From Thunnus maccoyii (taxonomy: Eukaryota; Chordata; Actinopteri; Scombriformes; Scombridae): a DNA stretch of 64,000 nt. The stretch lies in contig NC_056539.1 in the NCBI RefSeq assembly GCF_910596095.1, forward strand, positions 27,116,501 to 27,180,500, read 5' to 3'. Both the position numbers and the translations under genes were made by a program. Of this stretch, positions 48,200 through 61,556 are shown piece after piece (position 1 is the first letter of the stretch; every line of letters begins with the position of its first letter). The notes under the pieces were generated by a model, which had not been told where the DNA came from, ran no database searches, and saw nothing but the letters and a program-made list of their open reading frames with translations.

Positions 48200-50282
48200 A
48201 TAGAGTTCTGATTGTGGGAGATTTTAACATACACATTTGCTGTCCTGATAATCCTTTTCAAACATTGTTGAATCTTTTAATTTAAGTGGAATTGTCACAG
48301 GGCCCACTCACAACAGGGACCACACCCTTGATCTTGTCCTTAAACATAGTGTTTCAGAGCAGAAACACTATGTGCAGAAGTGGAAAACCTCTAAACTAAC
48401 CATGCACCTTGACATTTTAACAAATTCTATGAGAAATTTTAATACAGAGGTTAAAATGCCAGAGCACTGTATTTTTCAGACCTAATTGAAAAGAACTGAC
48501 ACAACTCCAGGGTTTTGTTCAGTGTAATTAACCATGCCACAGAGGCTCCTCCAAGTGTCAGTATGGACTCCTCCCCTGAGAAATGTGAAGAATTTTTAAC
48601 CTTCTTTGTCAACAAAGTCTCTAGCATGAGAATGCACATTCCCCCTCCTGCAAAGGACTCAACAATTTCTTTTAAAGCTACTGCCTTCTTTGAGTCCTTT
48701 GATACTCAATATCTATTGACACTCTCAGTGAGGTGATTAATAATATGAAGCCCTCTTTGTGTGCTCACGACATCCTGCCTGTGAAATTTCTAAAAGAAGT
48801 ATATGGATCAGTCACCCCCTATATTCTCTCCATAATTAACATGTCAGTATTGTCTGGTTATGTCCCTGCTTATTTTAAGAATGCAATTGTTCAACGCCTT
48901 CTGAAAAAAACCCTCTTTAGACCCTAACTCCCTGGATAATTTCAGACCAATTTCCAAACTTCTCTTTCTTTCTGAGGTTCTAGAAAAAGCTGTTGCTGAA
49001 AAATTGATTGCTTTTTTAAACAGAAACAGACTCTAAGACATTTCAGTCGGGGTTTAGGGCAAACCACATTACAGAAGCTGCACCCTTTAATGTGATGAAT
49101 GATCTGCTGGTTTCTGCTGATGCTGGAAAGTCTTCAGTTTAGTTCTGTTAGATCTAAGTGCATTGGACTCTGTTGATCATTCTATTTTATTGGAACATCT
49201 CAAACACTGGGTTGGCATCTCTGGTTCAGTTTTAAAGTGGTTTTATTCTTATTTACAAGATAGATCTTTCAATGTAGCCATTGGAAAGTCACAGTCATCC
49301 TCTGTGAAGATGACCTGCGAGGTACCGCAGGGGTCTGTCCTGGGACCACTCTTGTTCTCTCTCTCCATGTTACCCCTGGGGCATGTCATCCGTTGGCATA
49401 ATGTGAGCTTCCATTTCTATGCAGATGACACTCAGTTGTACCTCTCTTTTAACCCAAATGATTTTTGGCAAATTAATACACTCAACGACTGTCCTTGACC
49501 TCAAATGCTGGATGGCCCAAAATTTCCTGCAGCTAAATATTTATAAGACTGAGGTAATTATTATTGGCCCTGGCACAGTTAATGCTTATACTTCAAAACA
49601 TCAGGGCTCTCTGTCCCACAGTACAGCCCAAAACTGCAAAAATCTTGGTGTCATCTTTGCTAATCACCGTAGGCCTTAGCCTGAACAAGCCTGAACAGGC
49701 ATGTTAACACAGTTGTCCAGTCTTGTTTTTTCGCCCCTCAGGAGACTCGCCAAGATTAGTTCAATATTATCCAGTAGAAATCTAGAGACTGTCATACATG
49801 CTTTTATTTACTCTTGTTTAGACTATTATATATAATGCATATTATATGTAACTCAATCTACACATGTCTGAGCCAACAGAGTCTACATAGATTACTGCTT
49901 GTCCAAAATGCAGCAGATAGACTCGTCACCAAAGCCAAAAAAGAGACATTACTGCTATTTTAGCTTCTCTTTCTCTCTTCATAATTTTTAGAATTGATTG
50001 TAAGAAATTACTGATAACTTTTAAGGCCCGCTTCAGACTCATACTTGTGTACATCTCAGATCATATGTGCCTGGTCACAACCTGAGGTCCTCAGCCAAGG
50101 CTCTGCTAGCCATTCCACAATCTTGGCTGAGGCCCAAGGGTCACTGGGCCTTTTCTGTTAGGGTCCCCACTCTCTGGAATAACTTCCCTGAGAAGATCAC
50201 ACTGGCGAGCTCCTTATCCTCTTTTAAATCCCTTAAAAACATATTTCTATCTAAGTGTGCTTTTACAGGGCTTGTGGTCTGA
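48200..50282 (+). pseudogene. LINE ORF2 remnant (endonuclease end plus reverse transcriptase)
   Basis: Endonuclease end (GDFNIH, DHTLDLVL), then RT palm blocks (NFRPISKL, VPQGSVLGPL, YADD) and the C-terminal stretch FSVRVPTLWNNFPEKI / FKSLKNIFLS. Stops and frame changes at about 48925, 49035, 49500 and 49678 break the frame. Confidence 0.8.
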
Positions 50283-50624
50283 ATTAACTTTCATCTTTTA
50301 AGTCACTTCTTAAAGCCTAAGTCATTCTCTTAATTCTTATTTTATTGATTATTTTAATTATTTTATATTCTTTTATTTTTCTTATTTTACTCTTCTTCAT
50401 ATGTAGCTCCTTTTGCTTCTATATTTTCTTCCCAATGTTGTACAACCTTTAACTGTTAAATGTTAAAATTATTTTTACCTTTGTTTCTCTACCATTTTAT
50501 GCTGTTTTGTAGAACTTTGTGACTTTGTTTTGAGAGGTGCTATAAGTAAAGTTTATTATCATTATTATTATTACTATTATTATTATTATTAAAATTAGAT
50601 GTTTTGTATTGGGGGACCATTGTT

Positions 50625-50780
50625 GGGCAAGTTACTTGAAAATTGTTATCAATTGCTGATTACACATTACTCATTGTAGAAGTAATTACATTACTCATTA
50701 CTCAGCAGCAAAAGTAACACGTTCCATTAGTAATTACTTTACTTTCATTACTCAGCTGCCAGCCCCGTCAAAATTGCTTT
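50625..50780. repeat. hAT-like fish repeat (TTGTTGGGCAAGTTACTT)
   Basis: CATTGTTGGGCAAGTTACTT, then TAATTACATTACTCATTACT and AGTAACACGTTCCATTAGTA; characteristic left end of a common fish hAT-derived family. Right end not found. Confidence 0.55.
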
Positions 50781-50844
50781 TAAACAACTCAAAATCTTCC
50801 ACACCCACACTTTGCATCTTTTTTATTTACCACATGTAGAAGTA

Positions 50845-51150
50845 GAAAATGATCAACGGAAAATTAATTGGCAGCTATTTTGATAATCGATTAATCATTT
50901 CAGTAATTTTTGAAGCCAAACGTCAAAAACTCACCAGTTGAATCAATGAATGACTGAATTTTAAAAAAACACATACAACCCTGCGCTGCAGTCATTACAT
51001 AAACTAAAAATCACAGAGGATGAAAACACAATAAAGCCTGAGGGCTTATTTCCATTGTAGTCCTCCAGGTTCCAGGTTTTCAAATGTGATATGCTTTGTT
51101 GTGACTTTACATGATTGTAAACTGAGTCTCTTTTGGTTTTGGACTGCAAG
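50845..51150 (-). repeat. AACGATTAATCG-type fish MITE, copy 8
   Basis: TGATAATCGATTAATCATTT, AAACGTCAAAAACTC and TTTTGGTTTTGGACTG in reverse orientation; diverged and interrupted in the middle. Confidence 0.6.
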
Positions 51151-51383
51151 AGGCGACTTGTCAACAAACCATCCTTATATATCATCGTCATAGCCACCAT
51201 CTTCATTAACTTCATCACTAATAATGTCACTGTTAAAACATTCAGCACCTTCTTCCTCCCACATACACTGTCCGTCTTTGTTTTTCTTCATTTTGCAATA
51301 ACCATCGGTTGCACTTTACCACCAGCAGTGTACAGGTAGACACATTACATAAAACACAATTTTGTCTTCATGTTGAACTTCAA

Positions 51384-52023
51384 CCTTAATCCTACCGACT
51401 GGGGTGCCTGCAGACCCCAGAGGTATACTTTTTGTCATACCTCACAAGTGCGTTATTCTGTCATTCCAATTTTTCATGACTTGTATATCATTGTGTTCTG
51501 TTTCTGTTTTAATCAGTGCTTTTTAAAAATACTATTATATGTATTATACTAAAATATGTATTGGGGTCCTGGGGGACCCCAGTCAAAAGCATCCAATTCC
51601 GCTTATGAAGTTTAAATAGATGGAAGTATTTATTGAGTTCATGTTTGCCGTGGGTGAAGTATCACATTCTATCGGGGGGGGGGGGGGGGGGGGGTAGGGG
51701 CACTCTGTCAGTCATTTTGAAGGCTTTGTGGAAAGATTGTACTTGGAATAAAAGCTGCAATTTGTATCAAAGAAAAGTATATATTTTTATTTTACACAAT
51801 ATGCAAATTAACCGTAACTTTCCTAAAATAATAATAATCTGCTTTTGTTTTGTTTTGTTTGTTTTTCAGACTGCATTATTCAGATAACTAGTAATGTTTT
51901 GAGAAGAAATAAGTTAACATTTTGCTATGATGGTTGTTTCTTACAGTAATGTATTCTTGGGGTCCCCAGGGACCCCAGTCGGTAGTCCTTATATGTTAAA
52001 TATGTTGGTAGGATGAGGGTTAA
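51384..52023. mobile_element. piggyBac-like MITE with TTAA end
   Basis: Left end CCTTAATCCTACCGACTGGG and right end CCCAGTCGGTAGTCC...TTGGTAGGATGAGGGTTAA are inverted. The right end abuts TTAA (52020-52023), the piggyBac target. GGGGTCC/GGACCCC stems recur at about 51563-51583 and 51958-51977. A 21-G run (51674-51694) lies inside. No transposase. Confidence 0.6.
51674..51694 (+). repeat. Poly-G run (21 G)
   Basis: Uninterrupted homopolymer inside the piggyBac-like element; G4-forming in principle, and length prone to sequencing error. Confidence 0.85.
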
Positions 52024-52024
52024 G

Positions 52025-55000
52025 GTGCTGTTATTTTCTCAGAGTGCTGGAAATTCATTTCCTCCAATCTAGAGCTAGACCGAGAATAAGCTGGTAAAAA
52101 AAAATATGCTGGGAGAGGAGTTGATTTAAATTTGGGCCTAGCTCCCTGTTTCATATGCGAACAGTCCTGTCTCATCAGAATTTATTACTTTTCAATGAGG
52201 TGGTGGTTTGCCCTGAGAGAACATAAACCTCTGAATAAAATCAATTTGGTGTGAATGTGTGAGACATTTTCTCTGGAAACTCTGCTGTCCTTTATGCTTC
52301 ATGACAGCACAGTCTTAGAGATCCACACACGAAAAGAGCAAAGTAGTGGAGAATAAATCACCCTTACTTTTCTTCTTTAGTATCATTTATGAAAATGTGT
52401 TTAGTATAAGTGGAGTCATGAAGAGGCTCTGATTAAGTCAAGGTTACATAAGGGTGGCAGTGGCTGGTGGTGTGTGCCTGGAGCTGCCAGTCATAATTCT
52501 AGATTTATTAATCCAGGGACAAGTAGTTAAGCGATAAAAGTGACACAGAACTGCAGTCCATCCATCTGCCTTTGTGACCTGTGGGATTTTGTATTTGCCC
52601 AAGGCCGGCTCCCCAGTGGATGTCTGCCTCCCCAAAAACAGAGCCATTCATCAAATCGCCCTGTCATTATATCAGATGACTTGTTATCGGTCCAAGAATC
52701 AGCCACATTCTGCTGAGGTCACTATTCACTGTCACTCTCTGAAACAGGAGGAAAGTAGGAACTGTGGTCATCAGCTATTAAGAAAAATATTATGTGTATT
52801 ACTTAAAGAGAACATAGCATGCACATTTCTATATTATGACTCTGACTCAACTGGAATATCTTTGCATAATTTGCAATTTAAATAACTCCTTATAATCTTA
52901 TACTGGGCATTTATGCAGCCCCTCAGTTCAGGCTCTGTCTGAAACAGCATAGGCTGTTTTTGCTCCTGCCCCCTTCCCAATAAGCCCACTCTGTTCTGGT
53001 TGGCAAGTTTCAGGAAGCTTCTACTGGTTTCGGAGGCTAAACTAACAGTAGTAGTCAGATTTTACATCTTTTTTTTTGTTCTTTACTTGAAGAATGAACT
53101 TCTAAAATACATCTGTAAATTTTGAGAAGAAATCTAATCCAAAATATGCAAGTGGACAATGCGAACAGCCTGTGGAACAACCTTAGCAACAAAGGCTATG
53201 GAACGGATGGCCATTTGTGGGCACGATCTGACGTCAGTTTGATGGGGAAGTAGAGGTAACTTTGCAAAAGAAGCGTTTAGAGCAGGCTGAAGCCCTGGCT
53301 TTTGACTTACAGGGAGCATTTTTACATACGTTCACCTTAAATTTTGGAACATTGACCACGTTTAGCATAAGCATTCAACAGTTAACAGTATAGAAATGAC
53401 AGAAAATGAGAAAAAAGGATGCTATGTCTACTTTAATGTAACACAATAACCCAATCTATATCCAGTTCCTAAAAACAATACCACAATTTTTCTAAACTAA
53501 GAAAAAGTATATTTGGAAATTATATGTTTTATGTTTCCAGCATGTTTAGTCTCAAACAATAACAACACTGCATAAAAAAATCAGTCCTCTCATTCATTCC
53601 AATGCTAAAGCTGTATTTGCACAGCTGCAGTACCAGTGTAGATGGATTTGGCAAAAAGAATGCAGGTTGATCCAGCAAAAAAGTTAAACCTGGCTCAAGT
53701 TTAGCTAGGACACAATACAGTGTAATCTGGCAAGGCAATTCATTGCCCAACCAAATACGTGCAAGCAGACATTCCTAGTAGATTTTCTATTGTTTACCTC
53801 ATAATCGTCATTAAAGATAATTCCCGTCATGATAACTATGCAGTGATAAACCTTGAAACTTATGTATTTGTTGTTCAAACTAGAGTTCCTGGTTTGTATT
53901 TCATCATCTTACTGGTACTCAAAGTATCATACTACTAATGCAGCCCTCTGCTTTTTTGTAATGCAGGGCTGTTTTCAGTCTGACTGCCCAGTAAGTGGGT
54001 AGTTTAAAAATACTGAAAAGAAGGGAGCAGCGAGAGGAGTGAAGGTAGAGAAGAAATGAGGAGTGTACAAAAGAAAGAGAAGTGGAGGAGTTTAGTTTAG
54101 TGCCCTGTGTGGACATCCATTGTAGTCACCCCTCGTCTTTAAGCCATGCAGTGACGGTCCCAACTCCTTCTCTCATTTCACCCATCAGTGGGTTTTTCTT
54201 TTGTGTGTGTGTGTGATGTCAGATTCATTCGCCTGACTCTCCTCATCTCACCTTCACACAGCTGCAGCTCTGTGCTGCACAGCAACACAAGTCTCAGCAA
54301 TATAAAGTTCTGTTCGTTTGAAAAATTTTACTGTACTGCCAGGAGGGTGAAATTACTGTAACAGAGATTTTTCAATGCAATTACCTTTTCTTTGAAGAAA
54401 ACCCTGCTGCGGTAACACAGGTTAAGTGGTTTCTCAGAAGATACCGTCAAGACAGTTATCATAATCTGTGAAACAGCATGAAACATATAAAATCTATGAC
54501 TATGATGGCAATAATTTTAAGTCTTTTCACAAAAATGTTAAAATTGAATCCAATGTTAAAGGAAACATTGTATCAGGTATTATAATAATGAGGTTGACAT
54601 TAACGGTATGATCTAATTTCTGCTTTGTTTGTATGAATAAACCAATAACAAACCAAAATAGCAGAATATTTTCTAATACTTGAATTTTAATGGATGTCAT
54701 GTGCCTGCAATAGACAGTTACAGCTTGTCAGTTTTCTCTAAAATGCTAAAAACATCAGTCAGCTTGCAACACACAGTCAATTGATTATTTACTGCTGTTT
54801 TGCTTTTTGCAACTGACACCACAAGCACTACAAGATATATTAGGCAAAAATGGTCACTTCTGAAAACTGGCCAGTTAACTAGAAAACTTTCAACTTTGCT
54901 CTCAAGTCTTCTAAAAATCACATTATAAGACTGTACATGTAAAGATGAACATTATCTTGTGTAATGGAAACATTTTCAGTTTGAGATACATGGTTGCCAT
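52025..55000. other. No gene recognised
   Basis: Unique AT-rich DNA with a short (GT)7 at about 54202-54215; presumed intronic or intergenic. Confidence 0.45.
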
Positions 55001-55004
55001 GTAG

Positions 55005-55985
55005 TTTTACATTTATTCATTGACGCTTTCATCCAAAGCGACGTACAAATGAGGTGCAGTAGATCAAGTAGAAGCCATTGAGAGTAAGTACTTCAACACC
55101 ATCCACGTTCCATCTGACACAAGGCTTGCAGGTGTATGAAGTAATATAAGTGCCTTGCAGATTACTTTTTTTTTGAGCGAGTGAGCTAAAGAAGGATTGA
55201 GAGATAGACAAAGAGCATATAAAGTCAGTAAGTACACTTACTGAGAGAGGTAGGTCTTCAAGTGATCTTTGAAGACAGAAAGGGATTCTGCTGACCGAAT
55301 GCGTTCCACCACTGAGGGATCATACAGGGAGAGAGTTTCGATTGAGATTTCTTGCCTTGTAGTGAGAGTAAGACTAGTTGTCGTTCTTTTGCAGATTGTA
55401 TAAAACGAGAAGGCGCATAAAGCTAGATGAAGGAGTTCAGATAGGTGGGTGCTATGCTATGAGCTACTCTGAAAGCGAGCATTAGTGACTTTAACTTCAT
55501 GCGAGCAGCAACAGGGAGCCAGTGGAGAGTGATGAAAAGTGGAGTGACATGAGCTGATTTTTGCTGGTTTGAGACCAGATGTGATGCTGCATAATGGGCC
55601 ATTCGCAGAGGTTTTACTGTGCATGGCGGCAGCCCTGCCAGAAGGACATTACAGTAGTCAAGGCAAGAGGTTACCACTGCCTGTACAAGGAGATGAGAAG
55701 CACTGATCCTTCTGATGCTATATAGTGTGAAGCAACATGCTCAGTCAAAGTTAGTTGGTCATCAATCACAACGCCCAGATTTCTAGCAGACTTTGTTGGA
55801 GAGAGCGAGGCTAAACTGAGCTGGATACCAATGTTGTGCTGAACAGAAGGACTGGCTGGGATCACCAAGAGTTCAGTCTTAGAGGGACTGAGCTGAGGCA
55901 TACTGAGATCCGTGCTGAGACAGTCGAGTCATCTGGTGGGAAGGACAGATAGAGTAGGATATCATCAGCATAGCAGATGAGAAAA
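55005..55985 (-). mobile_element. L2-like LINE, 3' fragment, reverse orientation
   Basis: On the minus strand: CYADDILLY (YADD at 55961-55972), then LSPSKTELLVIPAS, ARNLGVVIDDQLTL, LDYCNVLLAGLPP, HVTPLFITLHWLPVAAR and APTYLNSFI, the usual order of an L2-type RT end. The 3' end (55010-55050 on plus) carries GACGCTTTCATCCAAAGCGACG, a terminal motif common to fish LINE/SINE tails. Two frames and a 5' truncation show it is dead. Confidence 0.8.
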
Positions 55986-55999
55986 AAAGAGGAAAAAAC

Positions 56000-58900
56000 A
56001 TGTGAACAGATAATCGAATCAAGGAAAATGGTGTTTATTGGTGATGCATAGTTTTAACACATTTATACTTCTTAGGATTCTTACAATAAATCCATCTCAA
56101 AATTTTAAGGTTACTCACAAATTCACTCAACCAGATGAATGGTTTCTGTAGCTGCAGATAAATATTCTAATATATCTATTTTATTCTGTGACAACAACAC
56201 ACAAATTGTGCAATCCAAACAAATGTAATCCAAGGGCTTTATAACTAACAAAGACACAACCTCCTCCCTTCATTAACTGCTGATTAAAGCTTTTTAAATT
56301 TTACTATTAGATCACAATGTTAGGAGGTGGTTACTTTACCAAAAATGACCTTCACATTTAACAATAGTATTGTATATTTTAACAATACCAACAGCAAACA
56401 TAAGTACAATTCGAGCAAACAAACTTATAGCAATCATCTTCATATAGAATGATTAATAATTAAATATTTGAAGGGTTCATCACTGTTAATAATAAATGTC
56501 TATTAGAGCATTATTGAAGGATGGAGTAGGACATTAGGCTCTTTGCAATTTTTGATTTGCAGGTATTTACATTTCCATAAGAGCTCAATTACAGTCCATA
56601 ACAGGATGTTTATCCCACGTACTGCCAATAACAATGTCTTTAAGTAGCCCAGGGTTTAAATCATGCAAAACTTCCTTGTCTTTCAGAAAATAGGGGAATG
56701 TTTTGCTTGATTGGTTAAAAATCCTTTAGAAATATCAGTTCCTCTGCACCCGTAGGGAATAGTGCTAGAGGCAAAGGAGAATGGAAAAACGGCATAATCA
56801 CTCTTTTTTAACAAAGTGACTTAATGTCTTCTCAATGAGGATGTCTGCAAAGAAAACTATGCCATTCAATTTTTTTGTCCCTATTTTGAAATGCAAATAT
56901 GATCCATTAATGATATGCTCATCAAATACTCCACACATCTCCTCCCGGGTTCATTAGCGGAAGTGATGAAGCCTGCAGCAGTTCTCCCAAATCTGCATAA
57001 GACTGACATATTTCATTGTGAATGATTCTGAATTTGTCCTCTCATTACTAATCTGTTTGCATTTATTTTTGTGTTGCTTGTTTCAGCACTCGGCATGTGA
57101 TGAGGGTTAAACCTCACAGACTTTAGATGAATGTTTTAATTGCAGTGCAGTTTTTTTTGGTTTGTTTTTTAATCATTTAATTCTGCTGATTAGGTCTGCC
57201 TCCCATGGAGCCAGATATTAATGTAGTTAGCATGGAAGAAATTACAGCATTGTTTTCATACCATTTCACTGAAAGAAAGTAGTTAATCGTGTTGCAGAGA
57301 ACAGTTTATCTAGTGCTGTACTACTTATGCATGTAATGTAATTTTCTAACTAGGGAGGTCTTAGATGGAGAGAGTCAGCAGAATCACTGGCCTGACTGCT
57401 GTGTCACTAACTGATGAAGGGCTGGAAATGAGGAATAGATATTTCTCCCATTGTTAGCAGTCAGCCCAGCAGCAGAGTGTCGCAGTTAAGCCGTCAGACT
57501 GTCAGACTCCAGTCGGCAGCCAAAGCAGACACAGGATTCACATGAGTCTCAGCCAAACTGCTTTACCAGGCAAACGATTAAGCTTCACGTCCAAGTCTTA
57601 CACAGCCAGAAATAGTGATGATTATAGATGACTTGACAAAATACTTTTAGGTGATACTTCACAACTTTGGGAGAAAGAAGAGCAATAGAAAGTCATAAAC
57701 AGGGAATAATTACCAGTTATCAGTCACAGCTCACTTGTGAATATAATTTTGTCTGTATTTACAGAGGGAATCTAACACTTTATGTAGCACTTATTAAGAA
57801 ACATGACTAAGAATTTACAGCCATGCTAGAGTCCCTGTGAGATTGTAATGCTCATTGTAAAGAAACAACACTGTTAAAAGTTGAGGTCTAAAGTTTGTTT
57901 TTGATCCTCAGCAGCCGGGGTGAACTAAATGTACTGAAGTGTAGGTGAGATGGTAAGACAGTAGTGCCAGGATAAAGGTCTTTGGAAATCTTTATCAGAA
58001 AGGTTTATCATGTTGTGAGCACAAAAGTGTTAGCATAAAGGTCAACACTGAGATTTATGATATCATATGTAGTATAAGTTAAGTAAAGATGTTAAAAATT
58101 GATCCAGTCTTTATTTGTTCTGAGCATTTAGACATTACCTATTCATAACATGTATGTTACTGGTTGTTATTTCTGTACAGTGTAAAAATCATCATGTTTT
58201 AATCAATGTAAAGTAGCACTAAACAAAAGGTACTGGACAAATTTTGACCTGGTGATGTCACTAGATGAACAGTCAGGGGACTGTCAACTGACATTGCCAT
58301 CTCTAGCAATATCATCTCCTAGAAATTCCTGTCATATATTACTAAACTGTGACAGCAAATATGTTTTGAGGGAAACATAATGACACTCAAATTATGTTTT
58401 CTGTCAACATAACGAGAACATTTTGTTAATTAATGTATATGGCAAGCTGCATAAATGTTGATACTGAACATACTGTATGTAAAATGTTTAGTGACAATGT
58501 ATTTTATTTTTTCTCACCAAAATATCTGATCTTGCAGTTAAATATCTCATAGTGACTATAGGCGTTATTAAACTTTTTTTATGGTTATGTTTAGCCACTG
58601 ATAGCACTTAGTTAACCGTGTCTACACAGCATGTAAGCAGAGCAGCAACAGCAGCTAGTGTGCCGTCTGTGTGTCTACACAGGATACTGATTAAAACAGA
58701 AGTGTATCTTTTTCATCAGAGGTGCATGATAGGGATGATTGAAAAACATGGCTGAAACATTTTCTGTGGCGACATTGTACGCCTGTCATACAACCCAACT
58801 GCCTCCAATTTTAGTGTGGTACATAAATGTAGTGCTTCATTCACTAAAAATAGTTGCCTGTGAACATAATCCAGGCAGAAATATGTTAATTAGCCCAACT

Positions 58901-59880
58901 ATAAAACAATTTTGTAGTTTAGAAATGCAATTTCTAGGGGAGCCACACCACTTTAGCAATATAGCAGTATAGCCCACTCAATAATCAGGATTTTTTTTTG
59001 ACATTGCTCCAATGACATGCTCAGTGAGACAGACTGACACACAGAGAAATTATGACCTGACATACAGTGCAAAATGACAATGTGAAATCATACATGTGAC
59101 ATGTGCCAACACTGTAGTCTGCAGGAGACAAATTTATGTCCACCATTCGGGCTGAGACCTTTCACTGCTCAACACCTGCTGTCAGTCCAACCTTGAGTAG
59201 GAAGATGCTGAATGTGGACTTTGACATTTGTAAGTTTCTGTCCTCCACTTTTCTCTAGTCATGTCCTTCACCCTGTTCCTTGTGATACACCTGGGACCAG
59301 ACAGTTGCTTGTTTGAGTGTGGGTGGATTTTCATGTTTTGAAAATCCTTTTAGTTTAAGTGTCTGTCAGCATCTCAAAAACCTAGGGAGTACAGGTTTGA
59401 GATTTGCAATGAAAAGGGCAAACAATAACTAAAAATAGACTGTTATTGTTTATATCCATTATTATGAAATCACCAGAAGCAATGTGGGGTATATTTGCAA
59501 GTTCAAGTAATACATTTGAGATTGAATTTCAGTGTTAGACATGATTTATTTTTGTGTTTCTGCTAAGTTGGAAAAGTTGCTAAATGTTGGCAGAGGCTTG
59601 TGCTCTCCAAGCACCTTTTAGTTTCCAGTATTGTTTCTGCAGTCAAACAGTCTCATAGCGTATAATAAACCTCCGTCTACTGGCTTTGGTAAAGGGTGAG
59701 AAGTTTGTAAAGACACAAACAAACAGACAAAAAACAAGTACAGCTGTTTTTCACTTGACGATTGTTGTTAGTGCTCTGGAGCACAAACAAGTACTGCAGG
59801 GCCTCATTATCCTGCTCATTCTGAGGAAGAGAGAGAGAGAGAGAGAGACAGGCTGATCATCGAGTCGACTCTTGATTGTC
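56000..59880. other. Unique AT-rich DNA, possible regulatory stretches
   Basis: No gene or large repeat. About 56830-57150 is repeat-free, with an octamer-like ATGCAAAT (56891-56898), TCATTAGCGGAAG and TAATTG-type motifs; a candidate conserved non-coding element. A short old-repeat piece lies at 58215-58310. Confidence 0.35.
59828..59848 (+). repeat. (GA)n microsatellite
   Basis: About ten uninterrupted GA units. Confidence 0.9.
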
Positions 59881-60063
59881 TGGGACACTTAAACTGCTCT
59901 TTTACCTTTTGTTTGAAATGATGGATGATACTCACCGGTATTCGGCATCTCTGGCTCTATGGTAGTTTCTCTGGGCACTAAGTTATTCACTAAAATGGTA
60001 AAGTGGATGATATATTGCAGATGGATAGATGGGCTTTCTGTCTCTGTGTTGGTGTCTTTGTCC

Positions 60064-60093
60064 TGTACCTGTAAGCAATGGCTTACAGGTACA
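60064..60093. repeat. Perfect 13-bp stem hairpin
   Basis: TGTACCTGTAAGC (60064-60076) and GCTTACAGGTACA (60081-60093) are exact reverse complements with the 4-base loop AATG. Confidence 0.92.
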
Positions 60094-61556
60094 TTAGCAA
60101 CGTCGTGGAAGCTGGTAGTTAACAATGTCATACAGACTAAAAGTGTAGTAAAAGGATGCAGCGAGTAAATATGATAGCTGCTTTTATGAAGTGTGTATAT
60201 AGATATTGATGCGTTTTACCCCGACAGAACGAAGCTAATTTTCGCCTTGCGTTATTTTGTCTTGCAAACAGCGAATGTACTAAAATTAATTTCGCATTCT
60301 GTCTGAACACGCAGCTTCTATAGAAAACTGAAGTGAAACCTCAACTTCTGGGTTCTGTTCCATTCTAATCAAAAATTCTAATTATAAAATGGATAGTTGA
60401 AATCTTGCACTCTGATTGGTAGATAGCTGTGGTATAATGAGTGTGTACTATGGCTATGACGTTTAATGTCCTTTTACAGTTCTATTTTTAATTATCCCTC
60501 CATGGCTACCTTTAAAACGTTGCCTGCAATCTGTAAGCAAGCGGGGACGACACAGAGCTCCACCAACCACGGTCTCTGCAGTACCATGGTGCAAAAGCTT
60601 TCGGATGCGGGCCTTGAAGCATGAAAGATAACGTCCATAAGCGGGCACAAATGTGAGAGATCTCTCCAGAACTATTGGCAACTGGAGCTCAGTGTCCAAA
60701 GACAGTGGAGCAGCATCCTCGCCACACCAAGCCATGCATCTCCTAACAACATTAGTTGACCTAACATTATTACAAACGCTTTGCAAATGGACCCCAGTGG
60801 CATTAGACAGTTTTTCCATGGGTGTACAATTAAAGGGAACATTAAAATTAATGTGAATAAATAAATTCTGGTTAGATCGCTGACTAGCTTGAATTTTAGT
60901 TTAGCAGTTTGCTAACATTGCATAGCGACCAATGGCAGCCAGGAACTACTTTTTTGTAAATGACTCTTGTAATGTAATTGTTATTTAATTAAACTGTCTT
61001 CATTAGATTGTGTCTATAATTTATATATGGTAATATTTTGTAACCATTTTATTAAAGCAATATCTCACTCCTGGTAGTGGTGTAGTGTGATTCTATCACA
61101 TTGAAGGGGGTACAACACCCATTAGCTGTGATATAAAAACAATATATATATTGCAGTAGAGTTCCCCTTTGCTGTCAGTCAAGGATTTAATAATGAAACT
61201 GTTCATTTCTTTCAGCTCCATTTTAGAAATGTCTTGTAGTTTCCTGAAATCATGTCTGACAAAGCTCCGGTCAGCAGCTACGAGTTCAGCAGCCTTTTAC
61301 TTTCATTTTCCTCAAAGCTGCCTGTATTTGTGCTCTATTTTCTCACAGTCACTTTGAAAAACCCTCACCAAGTTTTCAAGTTTTTAACCTTGTTAACATG
61401 CCCATGTGGTGTTTTTCATATGCAACAAGATATACCAGGAGCAAAATAAACAGTCAACACCATGACTAAGAATTTCCACTTTGAAACTGCAGTGTACCAA
61501 GGGCAGTCTCAAAACATCACAAATCTAAGGAACTGATCATTTATAATTATAGATAA

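Larger units (their letters stand above)
45900..50590 (+). mobile_element. Long L2-like LINE (CR1/L2 group), broken
   Basis: A long but frameshifted non-LTR retrotransposon in sense orientation to the 43.3-kb exon. ORF1 region (about 46070-47190) holds SGNH-esterase motifs: VIVGDSIIRDIRSS (GDS at 46732-46740) and DGLHPN (47049-47066). ORF2 follows: endonuclease motifs GDFNIH (from 48217) and NRDHTLDLVL (about 48310-48340); reverse transcriptase (about 48930-49500) with DNFRPISKLLF, VPQGSVLGPLL and YADD (49418-49429); then the post-RT segment ending FKSLKNIFL at about 50260. The 3' end has TTTTGAGAGGTGCTATAAGTAAAG and a TTA tail (50543-50590). Multiple stops and frameshifts make it inactive. 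The 5' border is approximate. Confidence 0.85.

Noticed and set aside
60463-60819. 118-codon open frame, minus strand
   Set aside because: Looks protein-like in composition but no family recognised, and it lies in repeat-like DNA; a protein search would be decisive.
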